A stretch of DNA of 35,447 bases from Clostridiales bacterium (GTDB lineage: Bacteria > Bacillota > Clostridia > Christensenellales > Aristaeellaceae). Every line of letters begins with the position of its first letter. Position 1 is the first letter of the stretch. Where the stretch lies: positions 1 to 35,447 of the forward strand of contig SVGY01000023.1 in NCBI GenBank assembly GCA_015056145.1. Reading direction: 5' to 3'. The notes beneath the pieces were generated by a model. That model worked only from the letters and a program-made list of their open reading frames with translations, ran no database searches and was not told the DNA's origin. The translations under genes and the position numbers were made by a program. Positions 1 through 7,392 of the stretch are shown here, piece after piece.

Positions 1-48
1 GATGATTGGCAACAGTTCTTGAATCTTTCTGTACTTACGTTTTTCCAT
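1..48 (-). CDS. Transposase N-terminal fragment (IS3 OrfA-like?)
   Basis: Sixteen codons from ATG (48-46) to the window edge read MEKRKYRKIQELLPII. A short basic N-terminus followed by an amphipathic helix fits the start of a helix-turn-helix OrfA protein of IS3-type elements, but 16 residues are too few for a firm family call. A ribosome-binding site AGGGGG lies 7 nt upstream. The same 16 codons occur at 35400-35447. The gene is truncated by the window, not necessarily in the genome. Confidence 0.5.
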   Translation of the reverse strand, partial: MEKRKYRKIQELLPII

Positions 49-51
49 AGT

Positions 52-100
52 GAATCCCCCTATTGTGGTTATTATACCTACATCAGGGGGATTCTGTCTA
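52..100 (-). promoter_or_regulatory. IS promoter with SD-sequestering inverted repeat
   Basis: On the minus strand: -35 TAGACA (100-95), 18-bp spacer, -10 TATAAT (76-71). A perfect 10-bp inverted repeat has one arm GAATCCCCCT in the spacer (94-85) and the other arm AGGGGGATTC (61-52) containing the Shine-Dalgarno sequence. Transcripts from the element's own promoter would lack the first arm; transcripts entering from outside would contain both and could hide the ribosome-binding site. Mirror copy at 35348-35396. Confidence 0.6.
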
Positions 101-127
101 TTGTCCGTTTTTTCTGGTTCGGTTCAA

Positions 128-311
128 AGTTTGTCTACGGGGCGAATGTTAAATAAATGTGACATAATGTTTCAAAAAGTATTATTCATCTAACCTGATT
201 TGATTATCAAACACGCAAACCTGCCGATGTGGCGCATTTGCGTAATTTATGCTTCTTATGCTTTTTCTCAGAAGAAAAGATGGCCCCTGTCGGGGCCGGA
301 GAAGGGAAAAA
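128..311. other. Intergenic stretch between IS end and TetM-like gene
   Basis: No supported gene. It is AT-rich and holds a hairpin with 7-bp arms ACGCAAA/TTTGCGT (213-219 and 237-243), plus the terminator annotated at 270-297. The short ORFs here have no ribosome-binding site and look accidental. Confidence 0.6.
270..297 (-). terminator. Terminator after the TetM-like gene
   Basis: On the minus strand GGCCCC-GACA-GGGGCC (297-282) is followed by ATCTTTTCTTCT. The 6-bp all-GC stem and pyrimidine-rich tail begin about 15 nt after the TGA stop at 312. Confidence 0.6.
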
Positions 312-2249
312 TCAGACCTCAAATATACCGCCTTCCAGCGCACTCCTTGCAGCCAGTATATATTTGCTGGTGTCCAGCGGGTCCACATTGCGGCGCAGGG
401 CGGTATTGCCGAGTTCCAGCGGGCATTCACGGTAGCCGTGGAGCCTTACGGTCATGCTGCCCCGACCGCCGGTAATGGAGGCCAGCTGGGAGGAATAATC
501 CATGCTGGTGGCAACGGGCAGCAGTGCAGTGAGGGAAACACGCTGTCCGTCCGTAAGGGTCTCCACAACTTCCCCCCGCATGAGGGCGATATCGCTGATG
601 ATGCGGCCGACCACGTCTTGCGGCAGCAGAAATTTTACATGCAGAATCGGCTCCAGAAGCTGGCTTCCGCCCCGCTGCAGGCCGTCCTGGATGCCCATGG
701 GAGTGGCCACGATGAAATCCAGCGGATGGGTGTGCCATTGATGGCTGTTGCCGCTGACCAGGGTGATCTTTACATCGGTCACCTGCCAGCCCAGACGGCC
801 CTGGGCAAGAGCCAGCGGAAGCGCCTGCTGGATCTGGTGCTGGTAGCGGCTGGTCAGCTCCCGTTCGGGAACTTCGGATACAAAGGTAACGCCGCTGCCT
901 CTCGGGGCCGGTTCAATGAAGAATTCCATGATGGCCCAGCAGGGCTTGGGCATGGTGTAGGCCACGAAACCCTTGGCAGACTGCAAGATGGTCTCCCGGT
1001 AGATAACGGCGGGGTCGGTAAAGCGAACATTCAGAGAGAAACGTGTTTTGAGCATTTCCTGAAGGATTTCCAGCTGGATGTAACCCATGACGCTCAGGTG
1101 CAGCTGGTTCAGACTGCGCACAAAGCGTGCCTGCAGGAGAGGATCTTCGCCGGAAAGAATCAGACAGGCTTCCCGCAGAGCATGGAGCTGTTCCGGGCTT
1201 TCCGGTACGGCCTGAACGGTGATAAGGGGCGTGCGCAGGCTGCCCGGCTCTACTTTGCGGGGCAGAAGGGTGCTGTCGCCTATGATGTGCCCAATAGAGA
1301 TATCTCCGAGACCATATATCACTGCGATTTCTCCGGCGCTAAGCTTTCCGGCATCGTTGCCGGAAACACTGCGGATTTGGGTGATCTTCCGCTGGACGCT
1401 TTTTTCTTCGCCGGTGACAGGGTCAACGCCTGCCGGTAATGTGAGTGCGGTGCGGTTTTCCACCTCGCCGCCGAAAAGACGCACCCATGCGCCCCGACCA
1501 AGGGTGGCATCCTGCTTTGCGGCAAACACAACGCCGCAGAGCGGTTTGAGTTCCGTATCCGGTCCGGGCAGGAATTCCACAATGCCGTCCAGTACATCGT
1601 CCACCCCCATGTCCCTGAGGGCGGAACCGGTATAGACCGGGTAAGCCCTGCCTTCGTGAACAAGGGAAACCAGCTTTTTCCGCATCAGGAGGTTATCGGG
1701 CGTTTCGCCGGACAGATAGCTTTCTAGCAGGTCATCGTCAAAGGCACAGACCACTTCTGCCATGCTTTCGTCATCGCCGATCAGTGCGGCGTTTTCGGAA
1801 AGCAGACGGTGGATCTGGCCCAGCACCTGTGCTGCGTCGGCCCCTTCCCGATCCATCTTGTTGATGAAGAGCAGGATGGGAATGTGCTGCTCACGGAGCG
1901 CATGAAACAGAACCTCGGTCTGGGGCTGGACACCTTCCACTCCGCAAATGACCAGAACCGCCGCATCCAGCGCCCAGAAGGAACGCTCCACCTCTGCGGA
2001 AAAATCGACGTGGCCCGGGGTGTCAATCAGGTTGACGGTCGTATCCTTCCACGCAAAAGAAACGCAGGTGGCCTTCACGGAAATACCTCTGCGCTGCTCA
2101 ACGCTCAGGTTGTCGGTGTGGGCGGTGCCGCTATCCACGCTGCCTACCTGGCGGATGGCCCCTGCATGGGCCAAAAGTTGCTCGGACAGGGAAGTTTTGC
2201 CTGCGTCCACATGGGCAAATATGCCGATGTTTCTGAGTTGCCTGTTCAT
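312..2249 (-). CDS. TetM/TetO-like translational GTPase (EF-G superfamily)
   Basis: A 645-residue protein of the ribosomal-protection/EF-G superfamily, which act by GTP hydrolysis on the ribosome. The GTPase motifs are clear: G1 AHVDAGKT (residues 12-19), RGISVK where TetM has RGITIQ, G3 DTPGHVDF, G4 NKMD and a G5 GSAL. The later part contains LDFIVATPMGIQDGL and LLEPIL, similar to TetM domain IV, and an EF-G-like domain V segment (YSSQLASITGGRGSM). Length is close to TetM (about 640). ATG 2249 gives the family N-terminus; an in-frame ATG at 2279 adds ten non-conserved residues. It lies 68 bp downstream of the oxidoreductase gene and may be co-transcribed. The C-terminus differs from that of TetM, so drug resistance should not be assumed; many clostridial chromosomes carry such paralogues of unknown role. 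Confidence 0.85.
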   Translation of the reverse strand: MNRQLRNIGIFAHVDAGKTSLSEQLLAHAGAIRQVGSVDSGTAHTDNLSVEQRRGISVKATCVSFAWKDTTVNLIDTPGHVDFSAEVERSFWALDAAVLVICGVEGVQPQTEVLFHALREQHIPILLFINKMDREGADAAQVLGQIHRLLSENAALIGDDESMAEVVCAFDDDLLESYLSGETPDNLLMRKKLVSLVHEGRAYPVYTGSALRDMGVDDVLDGIVEFLPGPDTELKPLCGVVFAAKQDATLGRGAWVRLFGGEVENRTALTLPAGVDPVTGEEKSVQRKITQIRSVSGNDAGKLSAGEIAVIYGLGDISIGHIIGDSTLLPRKVEPGSLRTPLITVQAVPESPEQLHALREACLILSGEDPLLQARFVRSLNQLHLSVMGYIQLEILQEMLKTRFSLNVRFTDPAVIYRETILQSAKGFVAYTMPKPCWAIMEFFIEPAPRGSGVTFVSEVPERELTSRYQHQIQQALPLALAQGRLGWQVTDVKITLVSGNSHQWHTHPLDFIVATPMGIQDGLQRGGSQLLEPILHVKFLLPQDVVGRIISDIALMRGEVVETLTDGQRVSLTALLPVATSMDYSSQLASITGGRGSMTVRLHGYRECPLELGNTALRRNVDPLDTSKYILAARSALEGGIFEV

Positions 2250-2317
2250 AATGCTCTGCAAAGCCCGCTGCGGAGCCATTTCCCCACAGCGGGCAGTCCT
2301 TTCGGAAAAGTGATGGA

Positions 2318-3403
2318 TTACAGTTCGCCCTTCAGCGCCTCGGGACGCTGGCAGCGGCTGGACAGTTCGATGTAACGCTTTTCATCCCAACTGGTGTGGA
2401 GGGTTTCCATGATTTCCACAGCATGGGCAGCCATGCGGCCATTGGAACGGGGAATGCCGCCTTCCAGCAGGCACTTGGCCATATCGCTGACACCTGCGCC
2501 ACGTCCGTTGCCGTCGTAAGGACGGGTTACAGGGATGGATTGCCATTCCTGGCTGCCTTTTTTGCAAAGCAGCACTTCGCCGCCAAAGAAATTGGGATCC
2601 GGCAGAAGCAGGGAACCCTCTGTACCGTGAATTTCGATCTTGGGAAGAACGCTGCCCATTACATCAAAGCTTTCCATGAGGTTGATGACAGCGCCGTTTT
2701 CAAAATGGATCAGGCCGCACACATGGGTGGGGATCTCCACCTGCATCATGGTGCCGCTGTGGGGCTGGCTGGTGATGAGCCTTTCTTCCCGACCCTTGGT
2801 GTGCATGCCGAAAAGGCCGTCGGCGGGGCCCAGCAGGTTGAAAAGGTTGTGCAGATTGTAGGCAGCCATATCAAACACGGGGCCGCCGCCCTTTTCGTAA
2901 TAGAAGAAGGGATTGGGATGCCAGTCTTCAGGGCCGCAACCAACGAAGAAAGCCTCGCCGGAAACCACCTTGCCGATGGCACCGTTATCCATAAGCTCCC
3001 GGGCTGTCTGCCAGCTTGCGCCGTAGAAGGTATCCGGGGCGCAGCCCAACAGAAGTCCTTTGGCCTCAGCAAGCTCGCACAGTTCGGCAGCGTCTCTGTA
3101 ATTGAGCGCAAGAGGTTTTTCACTGTGAACGTTTTTGCCCGCTTCCAGGCACTTTTTGGTGGTGGCATAATGCGCCTTGGGGGTGGTCAGGTTCAGCACG
3201 ATCTGAATCTCAGGATCTGCCAGCATTTCATCCAGGGTGAGGATCTTCTTTATGCCGTATTTTTCCGCCTGCGCTTTGGCCTTGGCCCCGTCAAGGTCGC
3301 ATACGGCCTCTACATGGGCATAGGGGAAAACGGTGGTAAGGTTTGTGAGATAGATATCGGAAATATTGCCGCAGCCAAGTACGCCAACGCCGATGGTTTT
3401 CAT
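2318..3403 (-). CDS. Gfo/Idh/MocA-family oxidoreductase
   Basis: A 361-residue NAD(P)-dependent dehydrogenase of the Gfo/Idh/MocA family, cytosolic enzymes acting mainly on sugars and cyclitols. The N-terminal Rossmann motif is GVGVLGCGNISDIY (residues 5-18), followed by an acidic residue at the end of strand 2 (AVCDLD). The family motif EKP appears in HSEKPLALNYRDA, with the catalytic-type lysine. The C-terminal alpha/beta domain includes DMAAYNLHNLFNLLGP, where the usual catalytic His region is recognisable. It starts 17 nt after the TolB-like gene and is the third gene of a VOC-TolB-Gfo operon. Substrate cannot be read from sequence; the neighbours suggest carbohydrate or sugar-acid catabolism. 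Confidence 0.9.
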   Translation of the reverse strand: MKTIGVGVLGCGNISDIYLTNLTTVFPYAHVEAVCDLDGAKAKAQAEKYGIKKILTLDEMLADPEIQIVLNLTTPKAHYATTKKCLEAGKNVHSEKPLALNYRDAAELCELAEAKGLLLGCAPDTFYGASWQTARELMDNGAIGKVVSGEAFFVGCGPEDWHPNPFFYYEKGGGPVFDMAAYNLHNLFNLLGPADGLFGMHTKGREERLITSQPHSGTMMQVEIPTHVCGLIHFENGAVINLMESFDVMGSVLPKIEIHGTEGSLLLPDPNFFGGEVLLCKKGSQEWQSIPVTRPYDGNGRGAGVSDMAKCLLEGGIPRSNGRMAAHAVEIMETLHTSWDEKRYIELSSRCQRPEALKGEL

Positions 3404-3419
3404 GATGACATCCTCCCTG

Positions 3420-4307
3420 TCAGGAATTTTTCAGCTTGTAGCTTACAAAGGCAAACTTGGTGCTGTCCGGAGACCAGGAGTTTACATTGATGGTGCCCTG
3501 GCCGCCGAAGAGCTTCACCAGTGTTTCAGAGGGGCCGCCTTCCGCAGGCATCATGCGGATTTCCACGTTCTTGTTGGCAGGATGATCGCCGGGGTTCACA
3601 TCGCCCTTTTTGTAAGCGATGTAGACCACCTTGTTGCCATCGGGAGAAACATGACCGAACCAGCAGTTGGAGTCCTCTTCAAAGGTCATGCGGGTCTGGT
3701 TGGAGCCGTCTTTTTCCATGCGCCACAGCTGCATCAGGCCGGAGCGGACGCTGTTGAACCAGATATATTTGCCGCAGGGGGAGTATTCACAGCCATCGTC
3801 GAGGCCGGGTGCGTCGGTCAGGCGGGTTTCCTCGCCGCCGTGGACAGGAATGGAGTAAATATCGTACTCTCCGTTGCGCTCGGCACAGTAGGCAAGGGTC
3901 GTGCCGTCGGGACTCCAGCCGTGAAGATAGCTGGGAGCAATGGGGGTGATGAGCTCCGGCACGCCGGTGGCGAAGGGAATGACGTACACACGGCTCTGGC
4001 CGTCCTCGGCGGTGTGATGGCTTACAGCCACAGCGTCCTGGGCAGGGGAGATGACGTGGTCGTTGTTGCACTGGTTGCAAAAGCCGGTGTTGACCTGCTT
4101 GCGGACGCCCGTTTCCATGTCGTAGGTGTAAATCAGACCGTGACCGTTGAACACAAGGGTTTTTCCGTCCTTGAGCCAGTTGGGGGCTTCGATGAGCTCG
4201 TCCAGCTCGCACAGGACGCTGCGTTGGCCGGTGGTGATATCGTAGGTTTCCAGAACGGAAATGACATTCCGCTCTTCCACGGTGCGTTTTTCGGTAAGTA
4301 CATTCAT
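3420..4307 (-). CDS. TolB-like beta-propeller protein
   Basis: A 295-residue protein without signal peptide made of repeated WD40-like/TolB blades. Repeats such as HGWSPDGTTLAYCAERNGEYDIY, split here by its blade spacing, recur as SPCGKYIWFNS, SPDGNKVVYIA and SPDSTKFAFVS; each has the SPDG-type turn followed by a beta strand. Cytoplasmic propellers of this kind include oligogalacturonate-lyase-like enzymes and related sugar-acid proteins, but I see no decisive active-site signature. It sits 15 nt downstream of the VOC gene and 16 nt upstream of the oxidoreductase, so a joint metabolic role is likely. The exact function is unknown. Confidence 0.75.
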   Translation of the reverse strand: MNVLTEKRTVEERNVISVLETYDITTGQRSVLCELDELIEAPNWLKDGKTLVFNGHGLIYTYDMETGVRKQVNTGFCNQCNNDHVISPAQDAVAVSHHTAEDGQSRVYVIPFATGVPELITPIAPSYLHGWSPDGTTLAYCAERNGEYDIYSIPVHGGEETRLTDAPGLDDGCEYSPCGKYIWFNSVRSGLMQLWRMEKDGSNQTRMTFEEDSNCWFGHVSPDGNKVVYIAYKKGDVNPGDHPANKNVEIRMMPAEGGPSETLVKLFGGQGTINVNSWSPDSTKFAFVSYKLKNS

Positions 4308-4322
4308 GACGGTTTATCCTCC

Positions 4323-4808
4323 TTATTCGTGGGGTTTTACGTTCAGGATCACACCCAGCTGCTCTTCACTGTCCACAAAGGTGTAGCTGCCGCCGGGATA
4401 ATAGCCGTAGTGGCGCACGCCAACGCCACGTTCTTCCAGCATTTTGATGACGGCATCACGCTTTTCATCACTGCCAACGGAAAAACCGAGGTGATGCACG
4501 CCGTTGCCGTTATGGGTCTCGAGGAATTCCTTCCAGGAGGTGTCATGCTCGTCGGGCTCGGTAAGTTCGATGGTGATGGGGCCCAGGGGAATGCAGGCGA
4601 TCTTGGCCCGGGAGAAGGATTTTTCACCCCGGTAATAAATCTGGCACTGCTCCGGCGGGGTGATGTAATCGATTTTGGGCATGGGAATGCCGAAAACTTC
4701 GCTCCAGTTTTTGGCCACGGTTTCGATATCCTTCACCACAAGGGCAATCTGGATGAGGCCGTTAAGATCAATGGTGGATTTCACGTTCTCGGGCAGATTT
4801 TTTTCCAA
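4323..4808 (-). CDS. VOC (glyoxalase/epimerase) superfamily protein
   Basis: A 161-residue protein with two beta-alpha-beta-beta-beta modules of the vicinal-oxygen-chelate fold. Module 1 begins IQIALVVKDIETVAKNW and ends PITIELTEP; module 2 begins GVHHLGFSV and ends LGVILNV. Likely metal-site positions are Gln in IQIALVV, Glu in TIELTEP and His in GVHHLGF. The last position, usually Glu, appears to be replaced in GVILNV, so metal binding may be altered. Methylmalonyl-CoA epimerase-like proteins have this layout, but the operon context (propeller and Gfo/Idh oxidoreductase) points more to carbohydrate metabolism. First gene of its operon, directly behind a strong promoter. Confidence 0.8.
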   Translation of the reverse strand: MEKNLPENVKSTIDLNGLIQIALVVKDIETVAKNWSEVFGIPMPKIDYITPPEQCQIYYRGEKSFSRAKIACIPLGPITIELTEPDEHDTSWKEFLETHNGNGVHHLGFSVGSDEKRDAVIKMLEERGVGVRHYGYYPGGSYTFVDSEEQLGVILNVKPHE

Positions 4809-4870
4809 TCAGAAAACCTTCTTTCTGCAGATGATATATTGTTTTGTTGTACCATTTTGGTTGTGAGAGT

Positions 4871-4912
4871 ATCATATCATAGAAGTTATTCAATGTCAAT
4901 GAAAACGTTTAA
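4871..4912 (-). promoter_or_regulatory. Promoter of VOC operon with LacI-type operator
   Basis: Minus strand: -35 TTGACA (4899-4894), 17-bp spacer, -10 TATGAT (4876-4871). Just upstream, 4902-4912 contains AAACGTTT, the CG-centred palindrome typical of LacI-family operators. The promoter is read directly; the operator is an inference. No LacI-type regulator gene is in the window. Confidence 0.7.
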
Positions 4913-4917
4913 GTTCC

Positions 4918-4946
4918 TGTACAGCCGGCTGCAACTGTGCTATACT
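4918..4946 (+). promoter_or_regulatory. Probable promoter of the EamA transporter gene
   Basis: -35-like TGTACA (4918-4923), 17-bp spacer and -10 TATACT (4941-4946), leaving a 5' leader of roughly 25-30 nt. It is divergent from the VOC promoter, and the operator-like palindrome at 4902-4912 lies between the two. Confidence 0.5.
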
Positions 4947-4980
4947 GGCAAAAGTACATTTGTTGCGGAGCGTGAGTGTT

Positions 4981-5823
4981 GTGCTTTACTTGTTTCTGGC
5001 CATTGTGAGCAGTATGCTGGTATCGGTGATGATGCGTATCAGCGAGAAATACACCGGCGAGGGAGCCGGTAAGCTGGCTGTGAACTATGTAATGTGCTGC
5101 CTTCTTGCCTGGGCTTTTTCTGGAGGGATGGAGATTTTTCCCCGTCAGGAAGGGCTGAGCACAACACTGCTCCTGGGCGTTGTAAACGGTTTTCTGTATC
5201 TTGCAGGCTTTGTGATGCTGCAGTGGAACATTTCCCGCAACGGTGTGGTGCTGCCTTCCACTTTCATGAAACTGGGTGTTGTTGTGCCTACGCTGATGGC
5301 CATTCTGGTATTCAGGGAGCAGCCCCGCCTCACCCAGGCAGCGGGTCTGCTGCTTGCAGTGGCAGCGATTTTCGTCATTCAGGGTGCAGGGGAGAAGCGC
5401 CGTGCGGGAGGCGTTAGCATCGGCGGTCTGTTGCTTTTGCTGCTTACCGGCGGCAGTGCGGACGCCATGTCCAAGGTTTTTGAGGAAGTAGGTCCCCAGA
5501 GGCTGAAAGATCAGTTCCTGCTGTATACCTTCGCAGTGGCCCTCATTCTGTGCGTTGTGCTCGTAGTTGTAAAAAAACAGCGTTTTGGATGGAAAGATGT
5601 GGCCTTCGGTCTGCTTATCGGCATCCCCAATTACTTTTCCGCCCGCTTCCTTTTGCTTGCGCTGGGTGGAGTTCCGGCAATGATCGTTTATCCCAGCTTC
5701 AGCGTGGGCACCATTGTGCTGGTGGCTTTGGCTGGCGTACTGCTGTTCAGGGAAAAGCTCAACCGGAGAAAGATCATTGGTCTCCTTCTGATCCTTGCAG
5801 CCCTTGTGCTGCTCAATGTTTGA
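4981..5823 (+). CDS. EamA/DMT-family membrane transporter
   Basis: About 280 residues, almost entirely hydrophobic, with roughly ten membrane segments in two homologous halves as in the drug/metabolite transporter superfamily. The first half ends near PRLTQAAGLLLAVAAIFVIQ and the second near REKLNRRKIIGLLLILAALV, the paired EamA signature ends (a strongly basic turn, then the last helix). GTG 4981 was preferred because GGAG lies 10 nt upstream; in-frame TTG 4960 and GTG 4972 are alternatives. Its substrate cannot be inferred. A deleted relative of this gene lies at 12380-12652. Convergent with the gene ending at 5898 and separated from it by a shared terminator. Confidence 0.85.
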   Translation: MLYLFLAIVSSMLVSVMMRISEKYTGEGAGKLAVNYVMCCLLAWAFSGGMEIFPRQEGLSTTLLLGVVNGFLYLAGFVMLQWNISRNGVVLPSTFMKLGVVVPTLMAILVFREQPRLTQAAGLLLAVAAIFVIQGAGEKRRAGGVSIGGLLLLLLTGGSADAMSKVFEEVGPQRLKDQFLLYTFAVALILCVVLVVVKKQRFGWKDVAFGLLIGIPNYFSARFLLLALGGVPAMIVYPSFSVGTIVLVALAGVLLFREKLNRRKIIGLLLILAALVLLNV

Positions 5824-5849
5824 CCGTGCTGTATATGTACAATTGATTA

Positions 5850-5894
5850 AAAATCACCTCCGGTAAGGCGTCATTGCCTGCTGGAGGTGATTTT
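5850..5894. terminator. Bidirectional terminator between convergent genes
   Basis: Perfect 12-bp arms AAAATCACCTCC (5850-5861) and GGAGGTGATTTT (5883-5894), with A-rich and T-rich outer ends so that it can act in both directions: for the EamA gene and for the kinase/membrane-protein pair. Confidence 0.8.
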
Positions 5895-5897
5895 CCA

Positions 5898-6368
5898 TTA
5901 TTCGGCTTTCTGGAAGGAAACATCGTATCGTTGCACAGCTCTTTCCAGCGCCCCTGGATTGCCGATGAATACATGGATTTTTTCCAACCGGCCTGAGAGG
6001 GTATCAAAGCGGGCGAGGCAAAGTGCGCAGGCATCGGAGCCCAGCGTGAGGAAGGGAGGCAGTTTTGCCTCGTACCACAGTATGTGGGCGGGTTCCATGG
6101 TTTTTGCATCTGTGGAAGAATAGCCCATATACCTCACATCCGAAAGAAAGGGGAGCCTTTTTGCGATGACAAGTTCCGCATCAAGATCCTCCGTGGTTTC
6201 TTGGGGAACCAGGGTGAAACGGAGCGGTGCGCCGTAAAGCAAAGCAAGGCCCAGCAGAAGCAGCGCCATAATGGCAAGGAGGATACCCAGCCACATAAGG
6301 GGATTTCTTTTTGCTCCCCTGATATTTTTATCCATAAATCTGAGGGAATTCCCTTTTCTTTTCCACAT
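5898..6368 (-). CDS. Single-pass membrane protein of unknown function
   Basis: A 156-residue protein with a basic N-terminus (MWKRKGNSL...), one membrane segment around residues 25-47 ([20 protein letters not shown]) and an extracytoplasmic domain of about 105 residues. I do not recognise the family. ATG 6368 was chosen because GGAG, located in the last codons of the upstream kinase-like gene, lies 9 nt before it and the two genes are only 4 nt apart; the longer frame would overlap the kinase gene by over 130 bp. Tight coupling suggests it works with the kinase-like protein, perhaps as sensor or anchor; this is inference. Confidence 0.65.
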   Translation of the reverse strand: MWKRKGNSLRFMDKNIRGAKRNPLMWLGILLAIMALLLLGLALLYGAPLRFTLVPQETTEDLDAELVIAKRLPFLSDVRYMGYSSTDAKTMEPAHILWYEAKLPPFLTLGSDACALCLARFDTLSGRLEKIHVFIGNPGALERAVQRYDVSFQKAE

Positions 6369-6372
6369 TTTG

Positions 6373-7248
6373 TTATTCTCCGAAGCTGTTTTTGTTTGTG
6401 ACAGGTTCCCCTGCGGGGGAAACGGCGTTTTCCCACTGAAAAATGAACTGCGCAATGCTTTGCTGACGATGGGCCCTCGTTGCGCTGACGGCCCGGCAGG
6501 CCACATCAAAGGCGGCAGGATTCAGCGTCCAGTGTCCGGTATCCCTGTAAAAGCCGCCAAACAGAGCGAAGGCGAAAGCGCCGAGGGTGTACACATTGGT
6601 CAGTTCATCGATTGCCGCACCCATTTCGTATTCCTCCGGCGACTGAAAAACAGAGCTGCCCCACATGCGTCCCATATGGTTAAAGCAGGGCTTTTTTGCA
6701 AAGAAATCAATATCGCAGATCAGGGTTTTTCCCTGGGAAAAGTCATAAAGGATACTGCCGTCGTAAAAATCGATGGCAACATAGCCTTCTTTGTGCACAT
6801 AGGCAAGGAAATGCTGAATGCTTCGGAATACATCCAGCTTTTTCTGCGTGTTCATGGCCATGAAGCGTGTATGACTTTCGGGATACATGCGCCCCATGCA
6901 TTGCCCGTCCGTCCATTGGAACACAAGTCCGAAACCGGATTCCGTCTCCAAAGAACCCAGATAGGGGATCAGGGTTTCGTGGCGGAGCGTTTCGTAGAGG
7001 GGGACGGTGGCTTTCAAATTGCGAATGGCCTCTGCGGGAGAAACGGTACCACGCACGGTTTTTGCGCCGGCGTATTTGATGAACCGCCTTACACCGTTTT
7101 CATCCTCCGTGCCAAAGCAGATATTGCCGGAATCCTGGTCGTCAAATACCTTGAAAACCTTTCCATATTTCTTCAGAAATGAAAAATTGCAGGGTTCCTT
7201 CAAGGAAAAGTTTACATGATCCAGGGTTGCAGAGTACTTGTTTTGCAA
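6373..7248 (-). CDS. Divergent protein-kinase-like protein
   Basis: A 291-residue Hanks-type kinase fold. Visible motifs: ATP-lysine in RRFIKYAGAK (K58); catalytic loop VAIDFYDGSIL, aligning with HRDLKPENIL, where Asp160 is kept but Lys becomes Tyr and Asn becomes Ser; metal loop CDIDFF in place of DFG (Asp181 kept); SPEE in place of APE; and VYTLGAFAFALFGG matching the helix-F segment. No membrane segment. The start is TTG 7248, set by AGGAGG 6 nt upstream; the longer ATG-started frame runs back across the promoter. It is followed 4 nt later by a single-pass membrane protein and is divergent from a cotH gene. The altered catalytic loop leaves activity uncertain. Confidence 0.7.
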   Translation of the reverse strand: MQNKYSATLDHVNFSLKEPCNFSFLKKYGKVFKVFDDQDSGNICFGTEDENGVRRFIKYAGAKTVRGTVSPAEAIRNLKATVPLYETLRHETLIPYLGSLETESGFGLVFQWTDGQCMGRMYPESHTRFMAMNTQKKLDVFRSIQHFLAYVHKEGYVAIDFYDGSILYDFSQGKTLICDIDFFAKKPCFNHMGRMWGSSVFQSPEEYEMGAAIDELTNVYTLGAFAFALFGGFYRDTGHWTLNPAAFDVACRAVSATRAHRQQSIAQFIFQWENAVSPAGEPVTNKNSFGE

Positions 7249-7287
7249 TGGTTTCCTCCTGGCGAAAGAATCGTTGTACTGGAAATG

Positions 7288-7316
7288 ATTATACTCCCAT
7301 TTTGTTAGAGAAGCAA
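7288..7316 (-). promoter_or_regulatory. Promoter of kinase-like operon
   Basis: Minus strand: -35 TTGCTT (7316-7311), 17-bp spacer, -10 TATAAT (7293-7288). It lies about 40 nt upstream of the TTG start at 7248, which supports that start over the upstream ATG at 7389. Confidence 0.7.
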
Positions 7317-7335
7317 GAAAAACAAGCCCGTTGCG

Positions 7336-7364
7336 TTGACCACATTTTGGTTCCGTGGTATAAT
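7336..7364 (+). promoter_or_regulatory. Promoter of the cotH gene
   Basis: -35 TTGACC (7336-7341), 17-bp spacer, -10 TATAAT (7359-7364); the ATG follows at 7393. The kinase-like operon promoter runs in the opposite direction about 20 bp away. Confidence 0.75.
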
Positions 7365-7392
7365 CCACAAAAAAAGGATTGGAGTACATACC

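Larger units (their letters stand above)
1..127 (-). mobile_element. Left insertion-sequence end (partial), outward facing
   Basis: This segment is the exact reverse complement of 35321-35447; identity stops at base 127 on both sides. Read on the minus strand it begins TTGAACCGAACCAGAAAAAA followed by CGGACA, which resembles IS3-family terminal inverted repeats (TGAAC...GGACA type). It then carries a promoter, a 10-bp inverted repeat and the start of an ORF that runs off the window. The other IS end is not in the window, so family and length are not certain. Identity of exactly 127 bp could reflect either the true element boundary or a k-mer overlap in an assembly. Confidence 0.75.

Noticed and set aside
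249..1439. 396-residue plus-strand frame opposite the TetM-like gene
   Set aside because: The minus strand encodes all GTPase motifs; the plus frame has no family resemblance or ribosome-binding site.
312..2249. Tetracycline-resistance gene proper
   Set aside because: Domain motifs are TetM-like but the C-terminus and several signature segments differ; resistance cannot be claimed from this sequence.
6373..7389. Longer kinase-like protein starting at ATG 7389
   Set aside because: It would start upstream of the gene's own promoter (7288-7316); AGGAGG and the kinase fold support TTG 7248.
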